Positions 7,099 to 16,382 of a DNA stretch of 64,000 bases are shown here, piece after piece. The position numbers and the translations under genes were made by a program. Position 1 is the stretch's first letter. Each line of letters starts with the position of its first letter. Source of the DNA: Limnochordales bacterium (lineage in GTDB: Bacteria; Bacillota; Limnochordia; Limnochordales; DUMU01); contig JADBKP010000011.1 in the NCBI GenBank assembly GCA_014896315.1, forward strand, positions 1-64,000. The letters are read 5' to 3'. The notes under the pieces were generated by a model. It made no database searches, was not told the origin of the DNA, and saw nothing but the letters and a program-made list of their open reading frames with translations.

Positions 7099-9678
7099 TT
7101 ACTCCTCCGCAACCAGAATCATCGCGATGGGTGTGGCAGGCAGTGGCAGCTCGAGCACGTCCCGGTCGCGGCCGTTGCCGGTGCTTTGCCATTGGGCAGG
7201 CCACGGTTGAAACTGCTTCTTACCCGGGGCGAGCAGCCAGGCGGCTGGTTGGCCATTGCCGGGCTGTTGCCGATTGGGCGAGATGCCCGCAAGTCGGAGC
7301 CAACCCTTCCCCTCTCCGCTGCCGAGGGAGTTGGCGGCCGCTTCCACTTCGGCAGGCGTCTTGGGCGGGGCGAGTTCGTCGCTGCCGCGCCGCCACACGA
7401 CAAGGAGCGTCCCGCAAGAAACGGGCAGCTCAGCGCCGGCCTCGGTAGCCGGGGCGGGTTGCCGCAGGCGAAAGCGCTTGACCACCACCGGCTGGCCGCG
7501 GTAGGGTCGCCAGATGGCGCCGGCCGATTGGGCTTCTCCTGTGCCCGCACCTTCTGCACCTTCACCGGTCGCTTCGCCTTCCTTCTCGGGCAAGATCACC
7601 TCGACGCCTTCGTCATCCAGGAATTCGCCGTGCTGCAGGAAGGGCCTGACCATCGCTCGGAGCTTGAGCAGCTCACGGATGTACTCCCACATCTCGGGGT
7701 CGGTACGGAAGTTGCAGAAACGGGCGTCTTCCTGGTCATAGAACCAGAAGATGCTGCCAAGGATCAGAGTTCGGTGCAACTGATCATAAGCCAGATCGGA
7801 TATGCCCTGGGCCCGGAAGCGCTGGCCGTGAGCCGGGTAGACCATATCTACCATGAGGAATTCCGGAAAAGTGTACTTGTACATCTCCGGGTATGAGTAG
7901 GCGTAGTACCAGCCGTGGATCAGCCCCGCAGAAAGATAGGGCGCGTAGCGGTCACCACACCCTTCGATCATGAGAAAAGGATTGAGCCGGTGGCGGGTGA
8001 GCGTATCGTTTAACTGCTCAAGCAGCCGCCGCGCGTCGGCGTTCCACGTAAACGGGTGCAGATGACCGTGTTCCGGTGAGAAACAGGGCAGAGGTCCGAT
8101 AGCGGCGTAGCAGTCAAGGTAGACTCCGCTTGCGCCCGCCTCCCCCACCAGCCACCGGACCGTATCGATGATCTGCCGCTGATAGCCCGCCGCGCCGCGA
8201 CAGTTGACGGTGAAATCCTTGTCAAAGAAATGACGCTGCTCGGTAGTCCCATCTTCCTTCCGTACAGCCCACTGTTCGCCCAGGGTCGGGTGGTAGTGGG
8301 AATCAGTCCCAAAGAGGGCGGCGTTGATGTAGAAGGTGACCTGGCCGCCGCTTTTGCGTATCTGCCGAACACCGTCGACGAAGTCCATCACGGTCCCCAG
8401 CGAAAGGTCGGGATAGTACTCGGGGTAGAGGTGATCGAACCCGCCGCTGCTCCAACCGGCAACAAAGAGATGGCCCACACCGTCGGCTTCGGCCCGCTGG
8501 TAGAGAGGGTAGAGGTCGGCAAAGGTGTGGGTAAAGCTGCCATCCTGCCACTTGAAGTCGTAATGAGCCATGAGGCTATCGGAATGCTCGAGCCATTCCG
8601 GGCGACGGCTGGGCAAGGGAAGGTTCTGGGAAGAGGTCCCTGTCGCCGGGCTAGCGGTGGCGGCACCTGTAACGGTGGTTTGGGCGGCCTGGCCCGAAAC
8701 TGCCGCAGGGCCTTCGGATTGTGGCCGCAGCACCTGGCGGGCAAATGCCCGGTAACGCCGGGCTCCCCAGTGCCAGTCTCCGCCATGCGCAGCCAGGGCC
8801 ACCGGCCCGCAAGTCAAGGATTCGCCGGCAGCTACCCGCACCGGGTGCACTACTCCCAATGCCAACGTGGCCAATCCATCTCCCTGCTCAACGTCGACCC
8901 GCAGGGCCACGATCCTGCCTTCCGGATCGTAACTGGCGAGGTACAAGCCCGCCGCCTCCGGATCCGCGCCGGCGTCCGCATGGGCGAAATAGTCCATCCA
9001 GGCCATGGAAAGCTGGCCGCAGTAAAGTTCCTGCAGACGGAAAAGGCCGGGATTCCCGGCCACTGGCCGGGCAGAGATAACTCCTAAACCGGCCGGGCCG
9101 GGGAAGGGGCTGGTGAGCGAGCGCACCGGATCATCAAAGCGTAGCCCGGCAAAGAACGGATAGACCAGGGTTTCCCGGACAGGTGTGGGGCTGACCAGGC
9201 TGTGCGGTTCCTGCGGCAAGGCGGGGATGGCAGCCCGGGCCCGGATTCCGTGCAAGAGAGGGTATACGACCGAGGTGACGCACCATCCGGGAGAGGAGTT
9301 GCTCACGGCGATCGTTCCGCGGATCTCTTGCGTGAGCTCGGCCCCTTCATTTGCTATCTGATCTGCTATCTGCAAGGTGGCGGTGATTGAGAGTGCGGGC
9401 TTTTCGTTCTCCTGTAGAAAGACGTGATAGGTGAACTGCAGCCGTTCCGGGTCCGATTCGATCCGGGTCAGGCGGACTCGGCGATCGCCGGGGCTGAGGA
9501 TAAAACTGGTTTGGCCGTCGCTGGCCCTTGCCTCCAGTTCCCATAGTCCCGAGGATGGGTTACTGGGTGAGAGAAACTCCCAAGTGGTTGCTCCCCGCCT
9601 TGCCAGGGAAACGGGTTTTCCGGTGTGGGGATCAAAACGCAGCTCAAATCCGTTAGTGACGAGACAGAGTTCCTTCAT
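7099..9678 (-). CDS. Putative glycoside hydrolase, DUF6259-like
   Basis: The 859-residue protein starts at the ATG at 9678, with GAGGGAAGG just upstream. The N-terminal 300 or so residues are beta-rich, as in galactose-mutarotase-like domains (FELRFDPHTGKPVSL). A (beta/alpha)8-like region follows, with LFVAGWSSGGFDHLYPEYYP, GVYLDCYAAIGPLPCF near residue 520 and LMIEGCGDRYAPYL near residue 570. The Asp in YLDCY and the Glu in MIEGCGD are candidate catalytic residues. A C-terminal beta domain with an Ala/Gly/Glu-rich linker completes it. No signal peptide is seen, so it is probably cytoplasmic. It faces the CBM9-like gene divergently. The specificity is unknown. Confidence 0.65.
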   Translation of the reverse strand: MKELCLVTNGFELRFDPHTGKPVSLARRGATTWEFLSPSNPSSGLWELEARASDGQTSFILSPGDRRVRLTRIESDPERLQFTYHVFLQENEKPALSITATLQIADQIANEGAELTQEIRGTIAVSNSSPGWCVTSVVYPLLHGIRARAAIPALPQEPHSLVSPTPVRETLVYPFFAGLRFDDPVRSLTSPFPGPAGLGVISARPVAGNPGLFRLQELYCGQLSMAWMDYFAHADAGADPEAAGLYLASYDPEGRIVALRVDVEQGDGLATLALGVVHPVRVAAGESLTCGPVALAAHGGDWHWGARRYRAFARQVLRPQSEGPAAVSGQAAQTTVTGAATASPATGTSSQNLPLPSRRPEWLEHSDSLMAHYDFKWQDGSFTHTFADLYPLYQRAEADGVGHLFVAGWSSGGFDHLYPEYYPDLSLGTVMDFVDGVRQIRKSGGQVTFYINAALFGTDSHYHPTLGEQWAVRKEDGTTEQRHFFDKDFTVNCRGAAGYQRQIIDTVRWLVGEAGASGVYLDCYAAIGPLPCFSPEHGHLHPFTWNADARRLLEQLNDTLTRHRLNPFLMIEGCGDRYAPYLSAGLIHGWYYAYSYPEMYKYTFPEFLMVDMVYPAHGQRFRAQGISDLAYDQLHRTLILGSIFWFYDQEDARFCNFRTDPEMWEYIRELLKLRAMVRPFLQHGEFLDDEGVEVILPEKEGEATGEGAEGAGTGEAQSAGAIWRPYRGQPVVVKRFRLRQPAPATEAGAELPVSCGTLLVVWRRGSDELAPPKTPAEVEAAANSLGSGEGKGWLRLAGISPNRQQPGNGQPAAWLLAPGKKQFQPWPAQWQSTGNGRDRDVLELPLPATPIAMILVAEE

Positions 9679-9781
9679 CTGCCTTCCCTCGCCAGTCGCG
9701 GCGTTCAAATGCTGCGGTTTTGGTTCGGCACCCGGCGGGCAATTCCTTTACGAATTGTGATCGGGCCGGCAGGAGATTCCA

Positions 9782-9811
9782 TTGAAAACAAGAAATTCGA
9801 AGTAGAATTTC
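9782..9811 (+). promoter_or_regulatory. Candidate promoter with a perfect inverted repeat before the CBM9-like gene
   Basis: TTGAAA (9782-9787) and TAGAAT (9803-9808) look like -35 and -10 boxes, though their 15-base spacing is short. The perfect inverted repeat GAAATTC-N6-GAATTTC (9792-9798 and 9805-9811) overlaps the -10 box. It would suit a dimeric repressor of the gene that starts at 9887. Confidence 0.4.
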
Positions 9812-9886
9812 AGCCCACCGTTCATCAGAAGCCGATACCTGGGACGGCAGGGCGGGAGAATCATGTTTATGGAGGGAGGCCGGTTT

Positions 9887-10615
9887 ATGAGGAAGTTGCT
9901 GCACGGGTTTGTGGCGGGAGCGGCGCTAGGTGCAATGGTGTTGACGCTGGCCGGCGGTGCGGCCCTGGCGGCGGATACCGGGAGCTGGGTGGTCACGCGC
10001 ACGGCCAGCCCCATCGTCATCGACGGTGATGCCTGGGATTGGCTGCCGGCGGCGCAAGCGACGGTACTGCTCAGCCCCGCCTTCTCGCTGGTGAATGCCG
10101 GGGCGATCGGGTCGGACAAGGAATCCAGCGGTCAGATCTATCTGAAGTACGATGACGAGGCCGTCTACGTGCTTGGCATCATCAAGGATGACAATGTGGT
10201 GGGTGACCAGGTCGGGTCGGGCATCTGGCAGAATACCGCTATTGAACTCTGGTTCAACCTGGGTGACCAGAGCCTGCCGGCCAACCCTGCCGATTACGCC
10301 AACTATCAGGAGGAAGACTACCAGATCAACCTCACCCCGATGGTTGGTGGTGAGCAGAAGGGCTATTACTATGTCTATCCCGGTACGAAGGCTGCGTTTA
10401 ACGACAACGACTCCATCGCGGTAGCTGCCAAGCTCGTTCCGGGCGGGTATGTCATCGAGGCGAAAATCCCCAAGGCCACCTTCCCGGGCTTTTCCGGTAT
10501 CAAGGCCGGCGGGCAATTCGGGTTTGCAGTCTCGCTGGTGCATATCAGCTCGATTGCTGGCTGGTCCCATATGTGGACGCCGGGAGTGGAGTACGCGGTG
10601 GTGACAGTTCAGTAA
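9887..10615 (+). CDS. Secreted protein with a CBM9-like (DOMON-fold) carbohydrate-binding domain
   Basis: The ATG at 9887 is chosen because GGAGGGAGG ends 7 bases upstream; an earlier in-frame ATG at 9863 precedes that site. The 242-residue product has a signal peptide (MRKLLHGFVAGAALGAMVLTLAGGAALA) cleaved near residue 30. Most of the mature protein is one domain with CBM9-family landmarks: SPIVIDGDAWDW, YLKYDDEAVYVLGIIKDDNV, NTAIELWFN, and YVIEAKIPKATF with FGFAVSL. CBM9-like domains bind reducing ends of glucans or xylans, or occur in sugar-sensing surface proteins. No catalytic domain is attached. A strong terminator follows. Confidence 0.75.
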   Translation: MRKLLHGFVAGAALGAMVLTLAGGAALAADTGSWVVTRTASPIVIDGDAWDWLPAAQATVLLSPAFSLVNAGAIGSDKESSGQIYLKYDDEAVYVLGIIKDDNVVGDQVGSGIWQNTAIELWFNLGDQSLPANPADYANYQEEDYQINLTPMVGGEQKGYYYVYPGTKAAFNDNDSIAVAAKLVPGGYVIEAKIPKATFPGFSGIKAGGQFGFAVSLVHISSIAGWSHMWTPGVEYAVVTVQ

Positions 10616-10687
10616 GCGTGCAGTGAACGGCTGCTCGCGCAGTACAACAGGTACAAGAGCGAGACAGAGAGCGAAGGAGAGCGAGTG

Positions 10688-10723
10688 AGAGAGGCGGGGA
10701 TCAGCTCCCCGCCTCTCTTGTTT
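10688..10723 (+). terminator. Intrinsic terminator of the CBM9-like gene
   Basis: AGAGAGGCGGGG (10688-10699) pairs perfectly with CCCCGCCTCTCT (10707-10718) around a 7-base loop and is followed by TGTTT. On the minus strand no T-run follows, so it should act only on the plus strand. The stop codon of the opposing FAD oxidoreductase gene lies in the loop. Confidence 0.85.
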
Positions 10724-12791
10724 CCAGCGCTTCGAGGGAGGGCAGGAGTGCCCGGTAAAGCCGTTCGGCCAATTCACCGCGAGTGAGGGGCTTGGCCAAT
10801 TCCTCCGGGAGCAACTGCTTGTAGAGCTTGCCGTTGGGGAAGAGTTCCCGGGCGAGAGCCTCCCGGGCCAGCTCATCCAGGCCCAGCTCCGGGAAGAGCC
10901 GGCGGGCCCGTTCCAGCCAGCTATCCAGGCAGGCCAGGTCGGCAGGCTGGTCGGGCTGGAAGGTAAGCTCCCGTGCTGCAGGATCGACCGCCTCGTCGCC
11001 CGGCAGTATGCCCAGTGCGGCCAGCCGGTGGATGGCGACGAACGAGGGATGTTCAATGGGCACGTCGATGAACCAGAAAAGCGGGATGCCTGCCTGTGCC
11101 AGCACTCCCTGGAAGCGGCGCAGGAGGCCGGGGGTGTTCCGGACCGCTGCTGGAGTGGTCTCGGTCTGCAGACAGTAGGCGGCCAGATACCCTGCCGTCT
11201 CCCCGATATTCCACTCGACCGGGTGCAGTCGATAGGCTCCGTTGGTGATGTGTGTGGTGCCGATGTTTTTCGCGGCCGCCAGGAGGTTGTCGGCGTCGGC
11301 CGGAATCAGAGCTCCCAGCGGGATCTCGAAGGGTTTGGTCGGTTCTGCCGCCGGGTTGGGCTCTTCGCCGCCCGGGTGAATGTCGATGGGGTAGAAGCCG
11401 ATACCGGCCGTGTCCGGGTAGTGGGTCGCCCGCGGTCCCGGTTGGTAGGCGGCGGCGATCTCCTGCTCCAGGATGGTCTTGAGCGCCTTGATGCGTCGGG
11501 ACTCCCGGATGTAGGGGTATTGGGAGAGTCCGTCGGCAGATCCCATCACATCGGCTCGCAGCAGCAACTCCGGATACCCTCGCCCGCCGTCATCACGGGG
11601 CGCTTCCGTTTGCAGCCAGTAGAGGAAGCCCAGGGCGAGGTTCTTTGCTTGCCGGTGCACCTCCCGCTCCTCGGCCAACGTCCGGTCGATAAGGTTGCCC
11701 GAGCGGTAATCATTTCCCGGCCAGTTGATCATGGCGATATCATTGGGCATGTCCTCGAAGTTCTCCCGGTCGATCAGTCGCCGGTAGGTCCAGAAAGGCG
11801 CCGGACCGCCGGGCGGGTGCTCGAACATCCGGTAAGTCTTCCAACCAACCTTATCGCCATACCAGAGCTTGAAGGTGTACGGCTGGCTATCCCGGAACTG
11901 CTCATATCCTTCGGGTTTAGGAATGGTATGGTTTTCGCCGGGGCGATACTCGACGGCAAAGGTGTAGGTGAAACTCTGTACCCAATTGGGATTGGCCTTC
12001 TCCTTAGCGTGCGGTTCGCCCGTTTCCGCTCTGGACTCAGCCCCGCTCCGATAGGGCAGGCCGGCCAGGGGTAGGAGATCCCCAAGTTCGCTCGCGTCGA
12101 TAACCATTTCCGGAACGACGGTAAATTCCGTATCGGTGTAACCAGCAGCTTCCGCTTCTTCCGCCGTCAGCAGCCACGGCGGGACGGCCGGCCTGCCGCT
12201 TGTTTCAGCTCCGGCCGGATCGACGCCGGGTATCCGTCCTGCCCGCAGCGCCTCCGCCTGGACCGGCGTAAGACGCTGCCGGAAGGCGACCTCCGTGAGG
12301 CGACGTCCGTGGCGCTCGACGCGCAGCGGCGTTGTGCCGTAGAAGACCTGCAACTTACCCTGCTTTACATACGGGCCAAGCATCTGGGCGATAACAGCCA
12401 GGGCCGCTCGCGGTTCGAAACAGAGGCGGCTGACCCAACCGTTGCCGGGGTTGAGATGTTCGGCAGCCCTGGCTTTTTCGCTCAAACGATGATTCTTCCT
12501 GTAGTACTCGCGAATGCCGTTGCGCAGGGCGTAATACGTGCGCGTTCCTCCAAAGGTTTCAATCCAGCGATGTTCGTCCAGGGCGGAGACTCCCTGGCTG
12601 GTCATCTGTCCGCCGAGCCAGAGGGTGGGTTCGGTGATGATCACGCTTGCCCCCTGCGAAAGAGCGGCCAGGGCAGCGGCCACGCCGCCCATACCGCCCC
12701 CGACCACCAGGATTTCGCACCTTGCGGGGCGGGCCTTCAGATCTGTAGCGGCAAGGGATCCAGGAAGATTTTCCCAAGTAATCTCTACCAT
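10701..12791 (-). CDS. FAD-dependent oxidoreductase with an SLH-like C-terminal region
   Basis: This 696-residue protein belongs to the FAD_oxidored (PF12831) type. It has the Rossmann dinucleotide motif VVGGGMGGVAAALAAL near residue 30, then LWLGGQMTSQGVSALDEH, and the C-terminal FAD block LLAAAKNIGTTHITNGAYRLHPVEWNIGE, here read in pieces. The last 110 or so residues resemble an S-layer-homology unit (AIHRLAALGILPGDE, then FQPDQP and LTRGELAERLYRAL). No signal peptide is visible, so surface display would need another route. In this family, genes among glycosidases often oxidise sugars or polyols. The substrate is unknown. GAAAGGA lies about 11 bases before the ATG at 12791. Confidence 0.75.
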   Translation of the reverse strand: MVEITWENLPGSLAATDLKARPARCEILVVGGGMGGVAAALAALSQGASVIITEPTLWLGGQMTSQGVSALDEHRWIETFGGTRTYYALRNGIREYYRKNHRLSEKARAAEHLNPGNGWVSRLCFEPRAALAVIAQMLGPYVKQGKLQVFYGTTPLRVERHGRRLTEVAFRQRLTPVQAEALRAGRIPGVDPAGAETSGRPAVPPWLLTAEEAEAAGYTDTEFTVVPEMVIDASELGDLLPLAGLPYRSGAESRAETGEPHAKEKANPNWVQSFTYTFAVEYRPGENHTIPKPEGYEQFRDSQPYTFKLWYGDKVGWKTYRMFEHPPGGPAPFWTYRRLIDRENFEDMPNDIAMINWPGNDYRSGNLIDRTLAEEREVHRQAKNLALGFLYWLQTEAPRDDGGRGYPELLLRADVMGSADGLSQYPYIRESRRIKALKTILEQEIAAAYQPGPRATHYPDTAGIGFYPIDIHPGGEEPNPAAEPTKPFEIPLGALIPADADNLLAAAKNIGTTHITNGAYRLHPVEWNIGETAGYLAAYCLQTETTPAAVRNTPGLLRRFQGVLAQAGIPLFWFIDVPIEHPSFVAIHRLAALGILPGDEAVDPAARELTFQPDQPADLACLDSWLERARRLFPELGLDELAREALARELFPNGKLYKQLLPEELAKPLTRGELAERLYRALLPSLEALETREAGS

Positions 12792-12980
12792 AGATTAGAC
12801 CGGTCCTTTCCCGCGCTGATTGCTGGGGAGATGCCCTCGCATGCCAGCTCCGGTTAATTATAGGAGGGCATCTTCCCATCTTGCCAGAGGAAGGTTGCTC
12901 GCCAGAAAGAATTAACTGTGCAGTGAAGGTAGGTCAACCGGGAAGCAGAAGCCCGGGAGGGGAAGCGGGAGGTCTGCTGG

Positions 12981-15900
12981 ATGGAAGTAAAGCTGATACC
13001 GGACAAGCTGGCCAAGCGTCAGCGCGAGATCGAGCCCTATCAGTTTCGAGAGCGAATGGAAGTTGACAACTGGCGGGCCATGGACGGGCGGCTCACCCGG
13101 GAGGCGGCCAGGCCCGGCTTGGACGAGAGCGCCTGGCGTCGCTTTGGTGTCGGTGACACCTGGGGCGGTCGCGATGCGACGCTCTGGTTGCGGACCCGGG
13201 TCGTCATTCCGCGCGAATGGGCCGGGCAGAAGGTGGTCTTGCGTCTCCGTTTGGGCGGCGAGGCGCTGGTTTACCTCAACGGCCGGGCGTTGCAGGGAAT
13301 AGACGACCACCACTCCGAGGTGGAACTCTCTTCGGTGCTGTCCCCCGGCGAAGAGGCCTGTCTGGCCGTAGAGGCCTGGAGCGGTATGGGTAACGAGACC
13401 CACACGTTTAAAGAAAGCCAGCTGGTGGTGATCGATCCGCTGGTACGTCGCTTTCTCTTCGATCTGCAGATGGCACGGGAGCTGGCGGACGCGGTATCGG
13501 CAGAACCCCAGCTGCGGGAGGCGATTCTCCGGGCGGCCGACCGGGCGGTAGATCGCATAGATTATCTGCGTAAGGGGAGCGAGAGTTTCCGCGAGTCGAT
13601 CGAAGAGGCCTCGAAGCTCCTCCGGGAGGAGTTGGCCCGGTTGACGGCGGAGTACGGGCCCCGGGGGCGGCTTCATCTGATCGGCCATGCCCACATCGAT
13701 CTCGCGTGGCTCTGGCCGGTGCGGGAGACCCGCCGCAAAGCGGCGAGCACCTTTGCCACCGCCCTGCAACTGATGCGTGCTTACCCCGCCTTCTACTTTG
13801 GTCAGAGCCAGCCGCAGCTCTATGAATGGTTGAAGGAGGATTATCCGGAGATATTTGAAGGTATTCGCCGCCGGGTGGCGGAAGGCCGCTGGGAACCTTT
13901 AGGGGCGTTGTGGGTTGAGTCTGACTGCAACCTGTCCGGAGGTGAGGCGCTGGTACGACAGGTGGTTTACGGGAAGCGGTTCTTCCGCAAGGAGTTTGGC
14001 TACGACTCAAGGGTTGCCTGGCTGCCCGATGCGTTCGGTTTCACCTGGAGCCTGCCGCAGATTCTCCGTAAGGCAGGGATTGAGTATTTCGTTACCACCA
14101 AGATCAGCTGGAACCAGTTTAACCGCTTCCCTTACGACCTTTTCTGGTGGGAGGGAGCAGACGGTTCACGGGTGCTCGCCCACTTCTATTTCAACCCCGG
14201 CGGGGGTTACAACGGGAATATCCGTCCGGCCCAGCTGCGCCAGACCTGGGACAACTTCCAACAGAAAGAACTGGCGGATACCTCGCTCTTCAGCTACGGG
14301 TACGGTGACGGGGGCGGCGGTCCTACCTGGGAGATGCTGGAGATGTACCAGCGTCTCCAGACTGCTCCGGGCCTGCCGCGGCTTTCCACCGGTCCGGTAC
14401 AGAGCTTTCTCGATCATCTGCCCAGGGAAGGGCTGCCCGTCTGGAATGACGAGCTCTACCTCGAGCTACACCGAGGGACGTTTACCACCCAGTCGGCTGT
14501 GAAGAAGGCGAATCGTCGGGCTGAGTTCGCCCTGCGGCGGGCAGAGATCTTTTCAAGCTGGGCCTCGCTCCGTGCAGGAGCACCATACCCCGCTGCTGAG
14601 CTGGAAAGAGCCTGGAAGATGCTGCTTCGCAATCAGTTCCACGATATCCTGCCCGGGTCGGGTATCCACGAGATCTACGAGGATGCTCTCCGGGAGCTCG
14701 AGGAGGTTCTTAGAGTTGCCACCTGTTTGAGCAGCAAAGCGGTGGGCGTGTTACTGTCTGGGCCCGAACCCGCCGGGAAGGCCGGGCGGTCTGAGCAGAC
14801 CGTTGCGGAGGATGAGACCGATCAGATCATTGTCTTCAACGATCTCTCCTGGGAGCGCGCCGACCTCGTCCAGGTGGTAGTACCGCGCGAGCTGATCGAG
14901 AGACGGCAGGCAGGTGGGCACTGCCTCGCGGTGCAAACCCCAGGAGGTGTGAGCCTTCCCTGCCAGGTGGTGGATCTGCCCGATACCGACGATAATGTGG
15001 GTTTGCTCTTCGAACCGCGGGAGCTTCCGCCGCTTGGTTGGGCGGTCTACCGCCTGCAGGTGTTGGGGGCAACCTCAGCGGAGGGGGCTGCCGGAGAGAC
15101 TGCCGGCGATACTACCGGAGAGAGAGTTGAGGAATTGCCCTCCGTGAACGGTTCTGCTTTCCGTACGGTGATGCGGGGCGGGTCCTGGGAGATCACCACT
15201 CCTTTCTACGAGATCTCGCTGGCCAGGGATGGCAGCATAACCCGTCTTTGGGACAGGCGGGTCAAGCGGGATGTGCTGCTGCCGGGAGAGCGCGGCAACG
15301 TGATCTGGGCGTTCGAGGATAAGCCCAACCATTGGGACGCGTGGGATATCGACCTTTTCTATGAGAAGAAAGGATGGGAAGTTCAGGAGAACGCCCGGGT
15401 CGAGCTGGTGGAGAGCGGTCCGCTGCGGCTCTGCTTCCGTATCTATCGCGACTTCCATAACTCGCACATAGTTCAGGAGATGCGTCTCTACCGTCACCTG
15501 CCGCGGATCGACTTCGACACCGAGATCGACTGGCACGAGCGGGACATCCTCTTGAAGGTTGCCTTCCCGGTGGCGGTACGCAACCGCCAGGCTACCTACG
15601 AGATTGCGTACGGCCATATTGAACGGCCCACGCATACCAACACAACTTGGGATCGGGCCCGCTTCGAGGTGGCGGGGCACAAGTGGGTCGACCTGTCAGA
15701 GGACGGGTATGGGGTGAGCCTGCTCAACGACGGGAAGTACGGCCATGATGTGCATGGATCGACGATCCGCCTGACGCTCCTCAAGTCGCCGGTTTGGCCT
15801 GATCCACGGGCGGATGAGGGGCGGCAGCGGTTCACTTACTCTTTGCTCCCACATCCCGGCGGCTGGCGCAGCGCCGGCACGGTTGCCCGGGCCTATGAGC

Positions 15901-16289
15901 TGAACAGCCCCGCATGGACCCGCTTTGTCCCGGCAGGCTCGGGTGATACGGTTCCGGCAGAGAAGTGGCGGTATCAATTCCTGCAAATTGGTCAGGAAAA
16001 CGCCATACTGGAAGTCTGGAAGGCGCCGGATCTTCCGGGTGGCGATGGCAGGACATCCACCGGGCAGCAGGCGGGCAACGAGTGGATACTGCGTCTCTAC
16101 GAGGCGTTTGGGCGCCGAGGACCGGTGACGCTTACCTTCGGACGTCCGGTACGCTCGGCAGAGCGGGTGAACCTCCTTGAGGAGCCCGAGTGCTGCGAGC
16201 CCGGGGCTGCTCCGGTGGTGGAAGGAGAGCGGATAACCATTAACCTGCGCCCGCTGGAGATCTGCACATTGCGAGTCTGCCTTTCCTGA
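12981..16289 (+). CDS. Alpha-mannosidase, glycoside hydrolase family 38
   Basis: The 1102-residue enzyme cleaves terminal alpha-linked mannose from glycans. GH38 landmarks are clear: LIGHAHIDLAWLWPVRETRR near residue 235 (zinc ligands His and Asp), GALWVESDCNLSGGE, then VAWLPDAFGFTWSLPQIL near residue 350 (Asp nucleophile) and NQFHDILPGSGIHEIYEDAL near 551 (His and Asp ligands). An N-terminal beta domain with LWLRTRVVIP precedes the catalytic domain, and the C-terminal half is the beta-sandwich. The length matches bacterial members. No signal peptide is present, so it acts on imported oligosaccharides. The start follows a GGGAGG site. A terminator lies downstream. Confidence 0.93.
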   Translation: MEVKLIPDKLAKRQREIEPYQFRERMEVDNWRAMDGRLTREAARPGLDESAWRRFGVGDTWGGRDATLWLRTRVVIPREWAGQKVVLRLRLGGEALVYLNGRALQGIDDHHSEVELSSVLSPGEEACLAVEAWSGMGNETHTFKESQLVVIDPLVRRFLFDLQMARELADAVSAEPQLREAILRAADRAVDRIDYLRKGSESFRESIEEASKLLREELARLTAEYGPRGRLHLIGHAHIDLAWLWPVRETRRKAASTFATALQLMRAYPAFYFGQSQPQLYEWLKEDYPEIFEGIRRRVAEGRWEPLGALWVESDCNLSGGEALVRQVVYGKRFFRKEFGYDSRVAWLPDAFGFTWSLPQILRKAGIEYFVTTKISWNQFNRFPYDLFWWEGADGSRVLAHFYFNPGGGYNGNIRPAQLRQTWDNFQQKELADTSLFSYGYGDGGGGPTWEMLEMYQRLQTAPGLPRLSTGPVQSFLDHLPREGLPVWNDELYLELHRGTFTTQSAVKKANRRAEFALRRAEIFSSWASLRAGAPYPAAELERAWKMLLRNQFHDILPGSGIHEIYEDALRELEEVLRVATCLSSKAVGVLLSGPEPAGKAGRSEQTVAEDETDQIIVFNDLSWERADLVQVVVPRELIERRQAGGHCLAVQTPGGVSLPCQVVDLPDTDDNVGLLFEPRELPPLGWAVYRLQVLGATSAEGAAGETAGDTTGERVEELPSVNGSAFRTVMRGGSWEITTPFYEISLARDGSITRLWDRRVKRDVLLPGERGNVIWAFEDKPNHWDAWDIDLFYEKKGWEVQENARVELVESGPLRLCFRIYRDFHNSHIVQEMRLYRHLPRIDFDTEIDWHERDILLKVAFPVAVRNRQATYEIAYGHIERPTHTNTTWDRARFEVAGHKWVDLSEDGYGVSLLNDGKYGHDVHGSTIRLTLLKSPVWPDPRADEGRQRFTYSLLPHPGGWRSAGTVARAYELNSPAWTRFVPAGSGDTVPAEKWRYQFLQIGQENAILEVWKAPDLPGGDGRTSTGQQAGNEWILRLYEAFGRRGPVTLTFGRPVRSAERVNLLEEPECCEPGAAPVVEGERITINLRPLEICTLRVCLS

Positions 16290-16319
16290 TCAGGCAGGAA
16301 AGATGGAGTTTTTCTCGAA

Positions 16320-16363
16320 GTGAATAGGACAGGCCCGGGGGGGTTCCCGGCCTGTTCACTTTT
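16320..16363 (+). terminator. Intrinsic terminator after the alpha-mannosidase gene
   Basis: GTGAA...ACAGGCC-GGG pairs with CCC-GGCCTGT-TCAC (arms about 16320-16339 and 16346-16359), followed by TTTT at 16360-16363. A smaller hairpin, CTTTCCTG/CAGGAAAG (16281-16302), overlaps the alpha-mannosidase stop codon just upstream. Confidence 0.75.
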
Positions 16364-16382
16364 CGCGCGGGAGGCAGGGCAA

